Under the pieces are notes generated by a model. The model saw only the letters and a list, made by a program, of their open reading frames with translations, did no database searches and was not told the DNA's origin. Positions 1 to 5,257 of a stretch of 7,427 bases of DNA are shown here, in pieces; within the stretch, counting starts at the first letter, position 1, and each line of letters starts with the position of its first letter. This DNA is from Clostridia bacterium (GTDB lineage Bacteria > Bacillota_A > Clostridia > Oscillospirales > CAG-272): assembly GCA_017454075.1 (NCBI GenBank), contig JAFTDQ010000110.1, positions 1 to 7,427 on the forward strand. Reading direction: 5' to 3'. Both the position numbers and the translations under genes were made by a program.

Positions 1-85
1 GAAACCGTAAACTAAACGATTCTGTATAGGTCATTCAGCACAGATTATCAGGATTATTTGCACTGGTCATCTGTGCTTGACCGTT
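1..85. other. Intergenic stretch left of the GNAT gene, with an inverted repeat
   Basis: This AT-richer stretch lies downstream of the minus-strand acetyltransferase gene. I see no reading frame here that I would call. It holds a perfect 9-bp inverted repeat, AGCACAGAT at 37-45 and ATCTGTGCT at 69-77, with a 23-nt spacer. No clear T-run follows it on the minus strand, so it is not a standard intrinsic terminator for the acetyltransferase transcript. On the plus strand a short GTTTTAT follows about five bases later, which could make it a poor terminator for a plus-strand gene outside the window. Confidence 0.5.
37..77. repeat. Perfect 9-bp inverted repeat with 23-nt spacer
   Basis: The arms AGCACAGAT (37-45) and ATCTGTGCT (69-77) are exact reverse complements. 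The motif GGTCAT also occurs as a direct repeat at 29-34 and 65-70. The element could be a transcript-end stem-loop or a protein-binding palindrome; the sequence does not decide. Confidence 0.5.
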
Positions 86-694
86 TTATACCGGAGTGGC
101 ATCGATTCTGATTATGCGCGGCTCGTAAACGTCTCTGTATTTTTCGAGCGAAGAGGCGGCGTCTATGACGAACATAAGCTCCGGCTCTCCGTCGGCGGGG
201 TCGACCGTGTCGCGCTCGAATACTCCTCCGAGCGCGAGGATCGAACGCTCCGAGGCGACGTTTGTTTTCGAACATCCGACGAGAACCGCCTCAACTCCGT
301 GTTTCAGCGCTTCTCCGAGCCCGAAATAAAGATTGATCTTGTTATATCCCTTTCTTCGCTCCGAAGGTCTTACGCCGTATCCGACGTGTCCGCCCCACGA
401 GCGCATCGGTTCGTTCAGCTCCCATCTTACGTTTATCGTCCCGACGAGCCGGCCGTCATTTTCGCGGAACATCAGAAACGTCACCCCGGGGCAGCGGCCG
501 ACGCTCAGCGCGTATTCCCGGTTTTCCATTCCGAGACAGCGCCCGAGCGCGTCCTCGAAGGACATTCCGTCGCAGATCTTATCGAGCCCGCCGGAGCCGT
601 TTATGTCGGAGCCCGCCGCGCGGAACTCGTCGAGGAACGCGATTATCTCGCTTTTTCTTTCATAAGAAGGTCTTTCAAAGAAAAATCTTTCCAT
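86..694 (-). CDS. GNAT-family N-acetyltransferase
   Basis: The 202-residue product is a predicted cytoplasmic acetyl-CoA-dependent N-acetyltransferase; its substrate cannot be told. The acetyl-CoA-binding motif A is clear at residues 103-120 (HVGYGVRPSERRKGYNKI), with the R-R-K-G-Y pyrophosphate loop at 113-117. It is followed by a VLVGCSKTN strand (137-145) and NVASERSILALGG (145-157), which resembles the N-x-AS...NGG signature of the COG3981-type group of predicted acetyltransferases. The N-terminal half, with the FRAAGSDINGSGGL stretch (24-37), also fits that group. No signal peptide or membrane segment is visible. The ATG at 694 lies 17 bp past the stop codon of the AlkD-like gene, with a weak GAAAG ribosome site just before it, so the two are probably co-transcribed. 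I see no T-tract terminator after the gene. Confidence 0.88.
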   Translation of the reverse strand: MERFFFERPSYERKSEIIAFLDEFRAAGSDINGSGGLDKICDGMSFEDALGRCLGMENREYALSVGRCPGVTFLMFRENDGRLVGTINVRWELNEPMRSWGGHVGYGVRPSERRKGYNKINLYFGLGEALKHGVEAVLVGCSKTNVASERSILALGGVFERDTVDPADGEPELMFVIDAASSLEKYRDVYEPRIIRIDATPV

Positions 695-711
695 TTTCTT
701 TCGTCAGATTA

Positions 712-1398
712 TTACCCGTTAAGGTTTGATTTCAGGGTCCTGAGATACGCCTTGCGATCGTTTGGTATCCTGAAACTCTCAATGCTCTTTTGTATGGTGA
801 GATCGTGCGTCGCGCGGTCCAGCCGGCGGTTTTCAATATACGGTATCGTCTTTTCGTACTGTTTCGCAAGGGCTGTGGCGAAATACCACGCGACCATCGT
901 GCGGACATAGTATTCATCGGTTACGACGCCGGCGACGGCCTCGGGATACTCCGGACTGAATCCTTCGCCGAGAAAATGCCTCATGAGGATCCCGATCGCG
1001 AAGCGGACGGTGAAAACTCTTTCCGACGCGAGCCATTCAAAGACGAACGGAAGCAGTTTCACGGGCTCTTTGCCGAAGACCGGAGGAGACAGCTGATCGC
1101 AGGTCGCCCAGTTGTCGATATACGGCAGGAAAGCCGAGGTGTCGGAAAGGCACAGATCAAAGTCTTTCCTGAGGGATATAATAAAGGCGTGCAGCTGATT
1201 TTCCTCGAAATAAACGTGGGGAAGCGCGCGGAGAAAAGTCTCCGCTTCGCCGTTTTTCACGGTTTCCTTCGCAAGCGCACGAAGCTCCGGCGTCCTGACT
1301 CCTATAATCGCGCCGCCCGGAAGGGCGGGGATGAGCCTTGCCTGGAAAGCCGCGTATTTTTCGTCTCTCAGAAGAAACAGTTTTTCGGTTATATCCAC
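712..1398 (-). CDS. AlkD-family DNA alkylation repair protein (3-methyladenine/7-methylguanine glycosylase)
   Basis: The 228-residue, all-helical protein fits the HEAT-like-repeat AlkD family, which excises positively charged alkylated bases such as N3- and N7-alkylpurines. Bacillus cereus AlkD is about 237 residues, so the length agrees. The residues known to matter there have counterparts: Trp97 and catalytic Asp101 in NWATCD (96-101), Arg132 in TVRF, and Trp171 in MVAWYF. The start is a GTG at 1398-1396, chosen because a strong GGAGG (minus strand, 1408-1404) lies five bases upstream; no in-frame ATG fits as well. The gene follows the ABC transporter by 67 bp and precedes the acetyltransferase by 17 bp on the same strand. 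Activity is inferred from the family and the conserved residues. Confidence 0.9.
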   Translation of the reverse strand: MDITEKLFLLRDEKYAAFQARLIPALPGGAIIGVRTPELRALAKETVKNGEAETFLRALPHVYFEENQLHAFIISLRKDFDLCLSDTSAFLPYIDNWATCDQLSPPVFGKEPVKLLPFVFEWLASERVFTVRFAIGILMRHFLGEGFSPEYPEAVAGVVTDEYYVRTMVAWYFATALAKQYEKTIPYIENRRLDRATHDLTIQKSIESFRIPNDRKAYLRTLKSNLNG

Positions 1399-1403
1399 GG
1401 CGA

Positions 1404-1408
1404 CCTCC
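1404..1408 (-). promoter_or_regulatory. Strong Shine-Dalgarno GGAGG fixing a GTG start
   Basis: GGAGG on the minus strand sits five bases before the GTG codon at 1398-1396. It is the best ribosome site in the minus-strand group and is the main reason for choosing GTG as the start of the AlkD-like gene. Confidence 0.8.
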
Positions 1409-1437
1409 GGTAAATAATTCGTTTTTATCAGTCACAC

Positions 1438-1457
1438 CCGGGAGCACGCTTTCCCGG
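1438..1457. repeat. Hairpin between the ABC transporter and the AlkD-like gene
   Basis: CCGGGA (1438-1443) and TCCCGG (1452-1457) form a 6-bp G+C-rich stem with an 8-nt loop in the 67-bp gap after the transporter stop codon. No U-tract follows on the minus strand, so it is not an intrinsic terminator. It could be a processing or stability element in a shared transcript. Confidence 0.4.
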
Positions 1458-1465
1458 CTCCGTTT

Positions 1466-3193
1466 TCATTCTTCTCTGAACTGAAGGTCATACAGTTTTT
1501 TGTAAAGTCCGTCCTCTGCCATGAGCTCTTCGTGCGTTCCGTATTCGGAAATGCGCCCTTCGGTGACGACGGCAATTCGGTCGGCGTTTCTTATGGTCGA
1601 GAGACGGTGCGCGACGACAAGCGTCGTTCTGCCTTTGCAAAGCTCGTCAAGCGATTTCTGGATAAGCACCTCGGTTGAATTGTCGAGCGCGCTCGTCGCC
1701 TCGTCGAGGATGAGGATCGCCGGATCTTTAAGAAATACGCGGGCGATCGAAACGCGCTGTTTCTGACCTCCCGAAAGCCGGACTCCCCGCTCGCCGATCT
1801 CAGTGTCGTAGCCGTCGGGAAGGGAAGAGACGAATTCGTGGAGATTCGCCTTCACAGCCGCCCGGACGACCTCTTCGTCGGTCGCGTCAAGACGGCCGTA
1901 CCGGATATTCTCTTTTACGGTCCCGGAGAACAGAAATACGTCCTGCTGAACTATTCCGATGTTGCGCCTTACGGATTCCATGGTGAGAGACCGGATATCC
2001 CTGCCGTCTATCAGAATGCTTCCGCCGTTTTCATCCAGCTTGTAAAAGTTCGGGATGAGGTGGCATATTGTGGTTTTCCCGCCGCCGGAAGGACCGACAA
2101 GGGCCGTTTTCGTCCCGGCTTCGATCTTCAGGGAAACGTCGTCAAGGACGCGTTTCTCGTCGTTTTCCGTGTATGAAAAACGGATGTTCCTGAGTTCTAT
2201 ATCTCCGTTCACCCTTCCGATATCGACGGCGCCGGGCGCGTCCTCCTCTTCGGGAACGTCCATGATCTCAATAAACCTTCTGAAACCCGTCGCGCCGTTC
2301 TGCCACTGCTCGGAAAACGAAACAAGGGTCTGAACCGGTGAAATGAACAGATTGACCGAAACTATAAAGGTCGAATAATCGCCGAAATTGATCTGTCCGT
2401 TATAGAGGAAAAGGCCGCCGGCTATGAGAATGATAACGTTGAAGACGTCAGTGATGAACGAAGTGGAGGAAAAAAACCTTCCCATGGCGCTGTATGAGCG
2501 GGCGCTCGCGTCGATATACATCTGATTGCCGGTCTCGAATTTTTCAAGCTCCCTGTCGGCGTTCGTGTAGGCTTTCGTCACCCTGATCCCTGTTATCGAA
2601 CTCTCGAGAGCGGCGTTTATCACCGCGTTGCTTTTTCTCCTTTCGGTAAAGGCGTCGCTCATCTTCTTTCTGTAATGAAGCGACGTGACGACGAGCAGGG
2701 GAACGCAGGCGAAAACGATCAGCGTGAGCCACACGTTGATGGTACTGAGATACACAAAGCTGAGGATGATCATTATGGAGCTTGTCAGGAGGTTTTCGGG
2801 ACCGTGATGGGCGAGCTCGCTGACCTCGAAAAGGTCGTTCGTCATCCGCGTCATGATCTTTCCGGTCTCGTGATCGTCAAAAAACGTGTAGGGCAGCCGC
2901 TCGAGGTGGGCGAAAAGCTCCCTCCTCATCTGCGCCTGCATCCTCGTTCCGACCATGTGCCCCTGATACTGTACGAAATAACGCAGGAACATCCTCGCGA
3001 CGTAAAGAACGAGGACGCTCAGACCGGAAATGATTATGGCGTTATACGCCTTGTTCGGGATAAAATCGTTCAGCATCCTGTTTGTCATCACCGGGTATAT
3101 CATACCGAGTATCGATATAAGGACCGAGGCGATCATATCGGCCGTAAAAAGCGGGATATGCGGTTTGTAATATGCGATAAATCGTTTGAGCAT
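1466..3193 (-). CDS. ABC exporter half-transporter (fused membrane and ATPase domains)
   Basis: The 575-residue protein is a type IV (MsbA/LmrA-like) ABC exporter half, expected to work as a dimer in the cytoplasmic membrane; the substrate is unknown. The N-terminal membrane domain has six likely helices at about 15-37, 53-75, 135-152, 155-172, 245-265 and 272-292. The ATPase domain spans about 330-575: Walker A GPSGGGKTT (367-375), Q-loop VQQD (415-418), signature LSGGQ (473-477), Walker B ILILDE (493-498) with catalytic Glu498, D-loop SALD (501-504) and switch His529. Every catalytic residue is intact, so a homodimer is possible; no partner half is in the window. The ATG at 3193 has GGTGA six bases upstream and gives the usual family N-terminus (MLKRFIAYYKPH). 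I see no convincing promoter of its own in the 109 bp after the tRNA terminator. Confidence 0.95.
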   Translation of the reverse strand: MLKRFIAYYKPHIPLFTADMIASVLISILGMIYPVMTNRMLNDFIPNKAYNAIIISGLSVLVLYVARMFLRYFVQYQGHMVGTRMQAQMRRELFAHLERLPYTFFDDHETGKIMTRMTNDLFEVSELAHHGPENLLTSSIMIILSFVYLSTINVWLTLIVFACVPLLVVTSLHYRKKMSDAFTERRKSNAVINAALESSITGIRVTKAYTNADRELEKFETGNQMYIDASARSYSAMGRFFSSTSFITDVFNVIILIAGGLFLYNGQINFGDYSTFIVSVNLFISPVQTLVSFSEQWQNGATGFRRFIEIMDVPEEEDAPGAVDIGRVNGDIELRNIRFSYTENDEKRVLDDVSLKIEAGTKTALVGPSGGGKTTICHLIPNFYKLDENGGSILIDGRDIRSLTMESVRRNIGIVQQDVFLFSGTVKENIRYGRLDATDEEVVRAAVKANLHEFVSSLPDGYDTEIGERGVRLSGGQKQRVSIARVFLKDPAILILDEATSALDNSTEVLIQKSLDELCKGRTTLVVAHRLSTIRNADRIAVVTEGRISEYGTHEELMAEDGLYKKLYDLQFREE

Positions 3194-3215
3194 TTTTCGT
3201 CACCGTCTGAGGACT

Positions 3216-3236
3216 CCGGTCCGTTTCCGGGACCGG
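3216..3236. repeat. Inverted repeat CCGGTCC/GGACCGG before the ABC transporter
   Basis: A perfect 7-bp G+C-rich stem with a 7-nt loop ends 23 bp upstream of the transporter start codon. It may fold in the mRNA leader or serve as an operator; its position close to the start would suit either. Confidence 0.5.
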
Positions 3237-3272
3237 GCGGGGGTATCATCTTTCCGAGCGGGGCGGCGGGTA

Positions 3273-3295
3273 TTTTCCGGGATAAAACCGGAAAA
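3273..3295. repeat. Inverted repeat TTTTCCGG/CCGGAAAA
   Basis: A perfect 8-bp stem with loop GATAAAA lies directly downstream of the tRNA terminator and overlaps its T-rich tail. It could support termination or be an operator for the transporter gene. Confidence 0.5.
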
Positions 3296-3325
3296 AACTG
3301 AAAAGCCTCGCTTTACGCGAGGCTT
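3292..3325 (-). terminator. Intrinsic terminator after tRNA-Arg
   Basis: On the minus strand a perfect 9-bp stem, AAGCCTCGC/GCGAGGCTT (3325-3317 and 3311-3303), with a 5-nt loop begins four bases after the tRNA CCA end. It is followed by TTCAGTTTTTT (3302-3292). The T-rich tail lies only on the minus-strand side, so it ends leftward transcription of the tRNA and probably also of mgtE, which has no terminator of its own. Confidence 0.85.
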
Positions 3326-3328
3326 ATA

Positions 3329-3404
3329 TGGCGCGCCCTAGAGGATTCGAACCTCCGACCAATCGGTTCGTAGCCGAGTACTCTATCCGCTGAGCTAAGG
3401 GCGC
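3329..3404 (-). tRNA. tRNA-Arg (anticodon ACG)
   Basis: The 76-nt gene folds as a full cloverleaf including an encoded CCA end. The acceptor stem GCGCCCT/AGGGCGC is perfect, the D stem is GCTC/GAGT, the anticodon loop CTACGAA gives ACG at positions 34-36, and the T arm is GGAGG-TTCGAAT-CCTCT. ACG, normally edited to ICG in bacteria, reads CGU, CGC and CGA arginine codons. One oddity: the anticodon stem CTCGG/CCGAT has a C27-U43 mismatch at its base, where the similar E. coli tRNA-Arg(ACG) has C-G; A26 and U44 could pair beside it. It has its own promoter and terminator. Confidence 0.96.
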
Positions 3405-3424
3405 ATTTCTCAACCGCGGCAGGT

Positions 3425-3453
3425 ATTATACCACGGCGAGAGCGTTTTGTCAA
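3425..3453 (-). promoter_or_regulatory. Consensus sigma-A promoter of the tRNA-Arg gene
   Basis: On the minus strand TTGACA (3453-3448) and TATAAT (3430-3425) are separated by exactly 17 bp, a full match to the housekeeping consensus. The expected start near 3418 leaves a 5' leader of about 14 nt before the mature tRNA end at 3404, as is usual for a stable-RNA gene. The promoter starts 16 bp after the mgtE stop codon. Confidence 0.93.
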
Positions 3454-3468
3454 GCGTTTTTTTTCGGA

Positions 3469-4842
3469 TCAGAGCCCGAGAAGCGAAGTGGCGAGCAGGA
3501 AATAAAGCAGGAGGGACACCGCGTCGACTATCGTCGTGATAAACGGGGACGCCATGACAGCCGGGTCGAAACCGAGCTTTTTCGCGATGAGGGGGAGGGA
3601 ACAGCCGATAAGCTTCGCCGCGACGACGGTCAGCGCGAGGGTCATGCTTACGACGAGCGCAACTAACACACTCACGTCGGTGTTGCCCATTATCAGCCGG
3701 TCGACGAGCATGACCTTTCCGAAGGTCGCGCAGGCGAGGGTTACTCCGCACATGATCGACACGCGGAACTCTTTCCAGACGACTTTGAGAATATCGCCGA
3801 AGCTTATTTCACCGAGCGAGATGCCGCGGATTATGGTGACCGAAGCCTGCGAGCCCGCGTTTCCTCCCGTATCCATAAGCATCGGGATGAACGCGGTGAG
3901 CACCACCATTTTTCCGAGCGCGTCCTCAAAGGACGATATGATTATCCCCGTGAAGGTCGCCGAGATCATGAGAAGGAGCAGCCAGGGGATGCGGTTCAGC
4001 CATATTTTCGCCGCCGAGGTCTTTATATACGGCTTGCTGTCCGGGGTGACGGCCGCCATTTTCGCGATATCCTCGTCGTCCTCTTCGCGGATGACGTCGA
4101 TAGCGTCGTCGATGGTAACGATACCGACGAGACGCCCCTCGCCGTCCACCACCGGCACGGCGAGAAAGTCGTATCTCTGGATGAGGTCGGCGACCTCGGA
4201 CTGGTCGTCCGTCGTGACGGCGGAAACGACGTTCGTCTCCATGATGTCTCCGACGACGGCGTCGGGATCCGAAAGGAGCATCGTCTTGACCGAGATCACG
4301 CCTATCAGAATCCTGTTTTCCGTGACGTAACAGGTGTAGACGGTTTCGGAATCGAGACCCACCTTGCGGATATGTTCGAAGGCCTCCCTGACCGTCATGG
4401 ATTTTCTGAGACTCACGTACTCGACGGTCATTATCGAGCCGGCGCTGTCATCGGGATATTCAAGCAGGCGGTTTATCGCCGCCCTGTCGTCGGGATGGGT
4501 GTTTGCGAGGATCCTTGTGACGACGTTTGCCGGCATCTCTTCGATGATGTCGACCGTATCGTCCATATACAGTTCGTCGAGTATCCCCTTGAGTTCTTTA
4601 TCCGTGAATGAGTTAATGAGCAGCTGCTGCTTGTCCGGGTCGAGCTCTACGAAGACAGCCGCTGCCGGTTCCTTCGGAAGAAGTCTGAAGATAACCGCGT
4701 AGAGCTCCTCGGGAAGTTCGTCGTAAAACTCGGCGACGTCGGCAGGTTCCGCTTCGAGGAGCAGTTTTTTGAGCTCCGAGTATTTTTTTTCATCGATGAG
4801 CCGGAGCGCCTCTTCGACGTCGAGGGTCGTGTTGTGATCCAT
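3469..4842 (-). CDS. mgtE: Magnesium channel/transporter MgtE
   Basis: The 457-residue product is an MgtE Mg2+ channel of the cytoplasmic membrane. In order: a helical N domain (about 10-115), two CBS domains (about 134-255) that sense cytosolic Mg2+, a connecting helix, and a C-terminal pore domain with about five membrane helices (from about 286). The family hallmark PMLMDTGGNAGSQ lies at 320-332, and Asp440 in FITTIVDAVS matches the pore aspartate (Asp432 in Thermus thermophilus MgtE). The frame extends to an ATG at 4893, but that codon has no ribosome site and lies inside the leader terminator stem; the ATG at 4842, with AAGGA about ten bases upstream, gives the usual family length. It has its own promoter and a long structured leader. 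No terminator lies before the tRNA gene 64 bp downstream. Confidence 0.96.
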   Translation of the reverse strand: MDHNTTLDVEEALRLIDEKKYSELKKLLLEAEPADVAEFYDELPEELYAVIFRLLPKEPAAAVFVELDPDKQQLLINSFTDKELKGILDELYMDDTVDIIEEMPANVVTRILANTHPDDRAAINRLLEYPDDSAGSIMTVEYVSLRKSMTVREAFEHIRKVGLDSETVYTCYVTENRILIGVISVKTMLLSDPDAVVGDIMETNVVSAVTTDDQSEVADLIQRYDFLAVPVVDGEGRLVGIVTIDDAIDVIREEDDEDIAKMAAVTPDSKPYIKTSAAKIWLNRIPWLLLLMISATFTGIIISSFEDALGKMVVLTAFIPMLMDTGGNAGSQASVTIIRGISLGEISFGDILKVVWKEFRVSIMCGVTLACATFGKVMLVDRLIMGNTDVSVLVALVVSMTLALTVVAAKLIGCSLPLIAKKLGFDPAVMASPFITTIVDAVSLLLYFLLATSLLGL

Positions 4843-4873
4843 TTTTTTGCCGTCCTTTTTCAGAAAATCGCGC

Positions 4874-4904
4874 AAAAAAAGCGCGTGCCGCATTGCGACC
4901 GCGC
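4874..4904 (-). terminator. Intrinsic terminator inside the mgtE leader (attenuator)
   Basis: On the minus strand GCGCG (4904-4900) pairs with CGCGC (4885-4881), and an inner CGC-AAT-GCG stem (4897-4889) forms; seven T residues (4880-4874) follow at once. It lies between the mgtE promoter and the start codon at 4842, and no minus-strand gene ends upstream of it, so it is best read as an attenuator. Its 5' arm contains GCGGTCG (4902-4896), exactly complementary to CGACCGC (4940-4934) in the preceding hairpin. Confidence 0.75.
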
Positions 4905-5026
4905 GAAAAACCCGAAATGACCGACGCCGTCAGGCGGTCGGGAAAAGAGTTTTCCGAGCGGAAATCAGATATTCGTTGCATCGGTGGTAACCGTCAGGGT
5001 CCATTCCGCTCACCTCTTTTCTTGAC
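4874..5026 (-). promoter_or_regulatory. Candidate riboswitch/attenuation leader of mgtE
   Basis: From the predicted start near 5026 the leader RNA can fold into P1, GAAAAGAG/CUCUUUUC (5021-5014 with 4949-4942); an internal loop GU/GGAAAA; P2, GAGCGGAA/UUCCGCUC (5011-5004 with 4963-4956); an apical hairpin UGGACC/GGU-UA-CCA (5003-4985); and about 20 unpaired bases. Next to P1 is a hairpin CCGA-C-CGCC/GGCG-UCGG with loop UGAC (4941-4921), then the terminator. The middle hairpin and the antiterminator pairing are mutually exclusive. MgtE genes of Firmicutes are often controlled by the Mg2+-sensing M-box, but apart from AGGUGAG I cannot find M-box signature segments here. A Mg2+ ligand is inferred from the gene controlled, not seen. 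Confidence 0.6.
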
Positions 5027-5032
5027 CCGGCT

Positions 5033-5061
5033 ATTTTACCACTTTTTCCGGCGTTTGTAAA
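5033..5061 (-). promoter_or_regulatory. Sigma-A promoter of mgtE
   Basis: On the minus strand TTTACA (5061-5056) and TAAAAT (5038-5033) are 17 bp apart. The predicted start near 5026 gives a leader of about 184 nt before the mgtE ATG, far longer than needed for translation alone. Confidence 0.82.
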
Positions 5062-5171
5062 CCCCCTTTTATTAAAACATTTTTCACGCGTGATAAAAAG
5101 CGCCGCCCTGAGCCGGTGCGATGAAAAAAGCGCTTTCGGGCCGATTTGCGGATATTTTTGCGCAGATCAGG
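5062..5171. other. Spacer between the divergent mgtE and pyk promoters
   Basis: These 110 bp separate the -35 boxes of the two divergent promoters. I see no gene. AAAGCGC (5097-5103) and GCGCTTT (5130-5136) form a loose inverted repeat that might be a regulator site; there is no other clear operator. Confidence 0.4.
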
Positions 5172-5200
5172 TTTACAACGGGAAGAAGAAATGATATAAT
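5172..5200 (+). promoter_or_regulatory. Sigma-A promoter of pyk
   Basis: TTTACA (5172-5177) and a perfect TATAAT (5195-5200) are 17 bp apart. The predicted start near 5207 gives a leader of about 50 nt. This is a strong promoter, fitting a glycolytic gene. Confidence 0.9.
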
Positions 5201-5213
5201 TATAATGTCGGAG

Positions 5214-5233
5214 TCCGGCGGCTGCTTGCCGGA
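5214..5233 (+). promoter_or_regulatory. Hairpin in the pyk 5' leader
   Basis: TCCGGC (5214-5219) and GCCGGA (5228-5233) form a 6-bp stem with an 8-nt loop, starting about 7 nt into the predicted pyk mRNA. A 5' hairpin in this position often protects mRNA from decay. The nearest purine-rich site, GGAAAGG (5236-5242), lies right after it, 15 bases from the ATG. Confidence 0.5.
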
Positions 5234-5257
5234 ACGGAAAGGTTTTAAAACGAAAAA

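Larger units (their letters stand above)
3194..3302 (-). other. Leader region of the ABC transporter gene, two inverted repeats
   Basis: This 109-bp gap between the tRNA terminator and the transporter start codon carries two perfect inverted repeats: TTTTCCGG/CCGGAAAA (3273-3280 and 3288-3295, 7-nt loop) and CCGGTCC/GGACCGG (3216-3222 and 3230-3236, 7-nt loop). Neither is followed by a U-tract on the minus strand. No clear -35/-10 pair was found, so the transporter may depend on a weak promoter here or on read-through from the tRNA. Confidence 0.45.

Noticed and set aside
77..910. 277-codon plus-strand open frame
   Set aside because: It overlaps both the acetyltransferase and the end of the AlkD-like gene on the other strand and shows no domain, so it is a shadow frame.
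1438..1457. Terminator between the ABC transporter and the AlkD-like gene
   Set aside because: The 6-bp stem is not followed by a T-tract on the minus strand.
2675..3301. 208-codon plus-strand open frame opposite the ABC transporter
   Set aside because: It is antisense to a clear membrane domain; the His/Asp/Arg-rich product has no family features.
3536..4330. 264-codon plus-strand open frame opposite mgtE
   Set aside because: The Ser/Thr-rich product is the usual complement of a membrane-protein gene and has no ribosome site or domain.
4843..4893. Seventeen-residue N-terminal extension of MgtE from the ATG at 4893
   Set aside because: That ATG lies in the attenuator stem and has no ribosome site; the ATG at 4842 has one and gives the family's normal length.
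4843..5026. Direct call of the mgtE leader as an M-box riboswitch
   Set aside because: Only a short AGGUGAG resembles the M-box; the other conserved blocks were not found by eye, so I left the class open.
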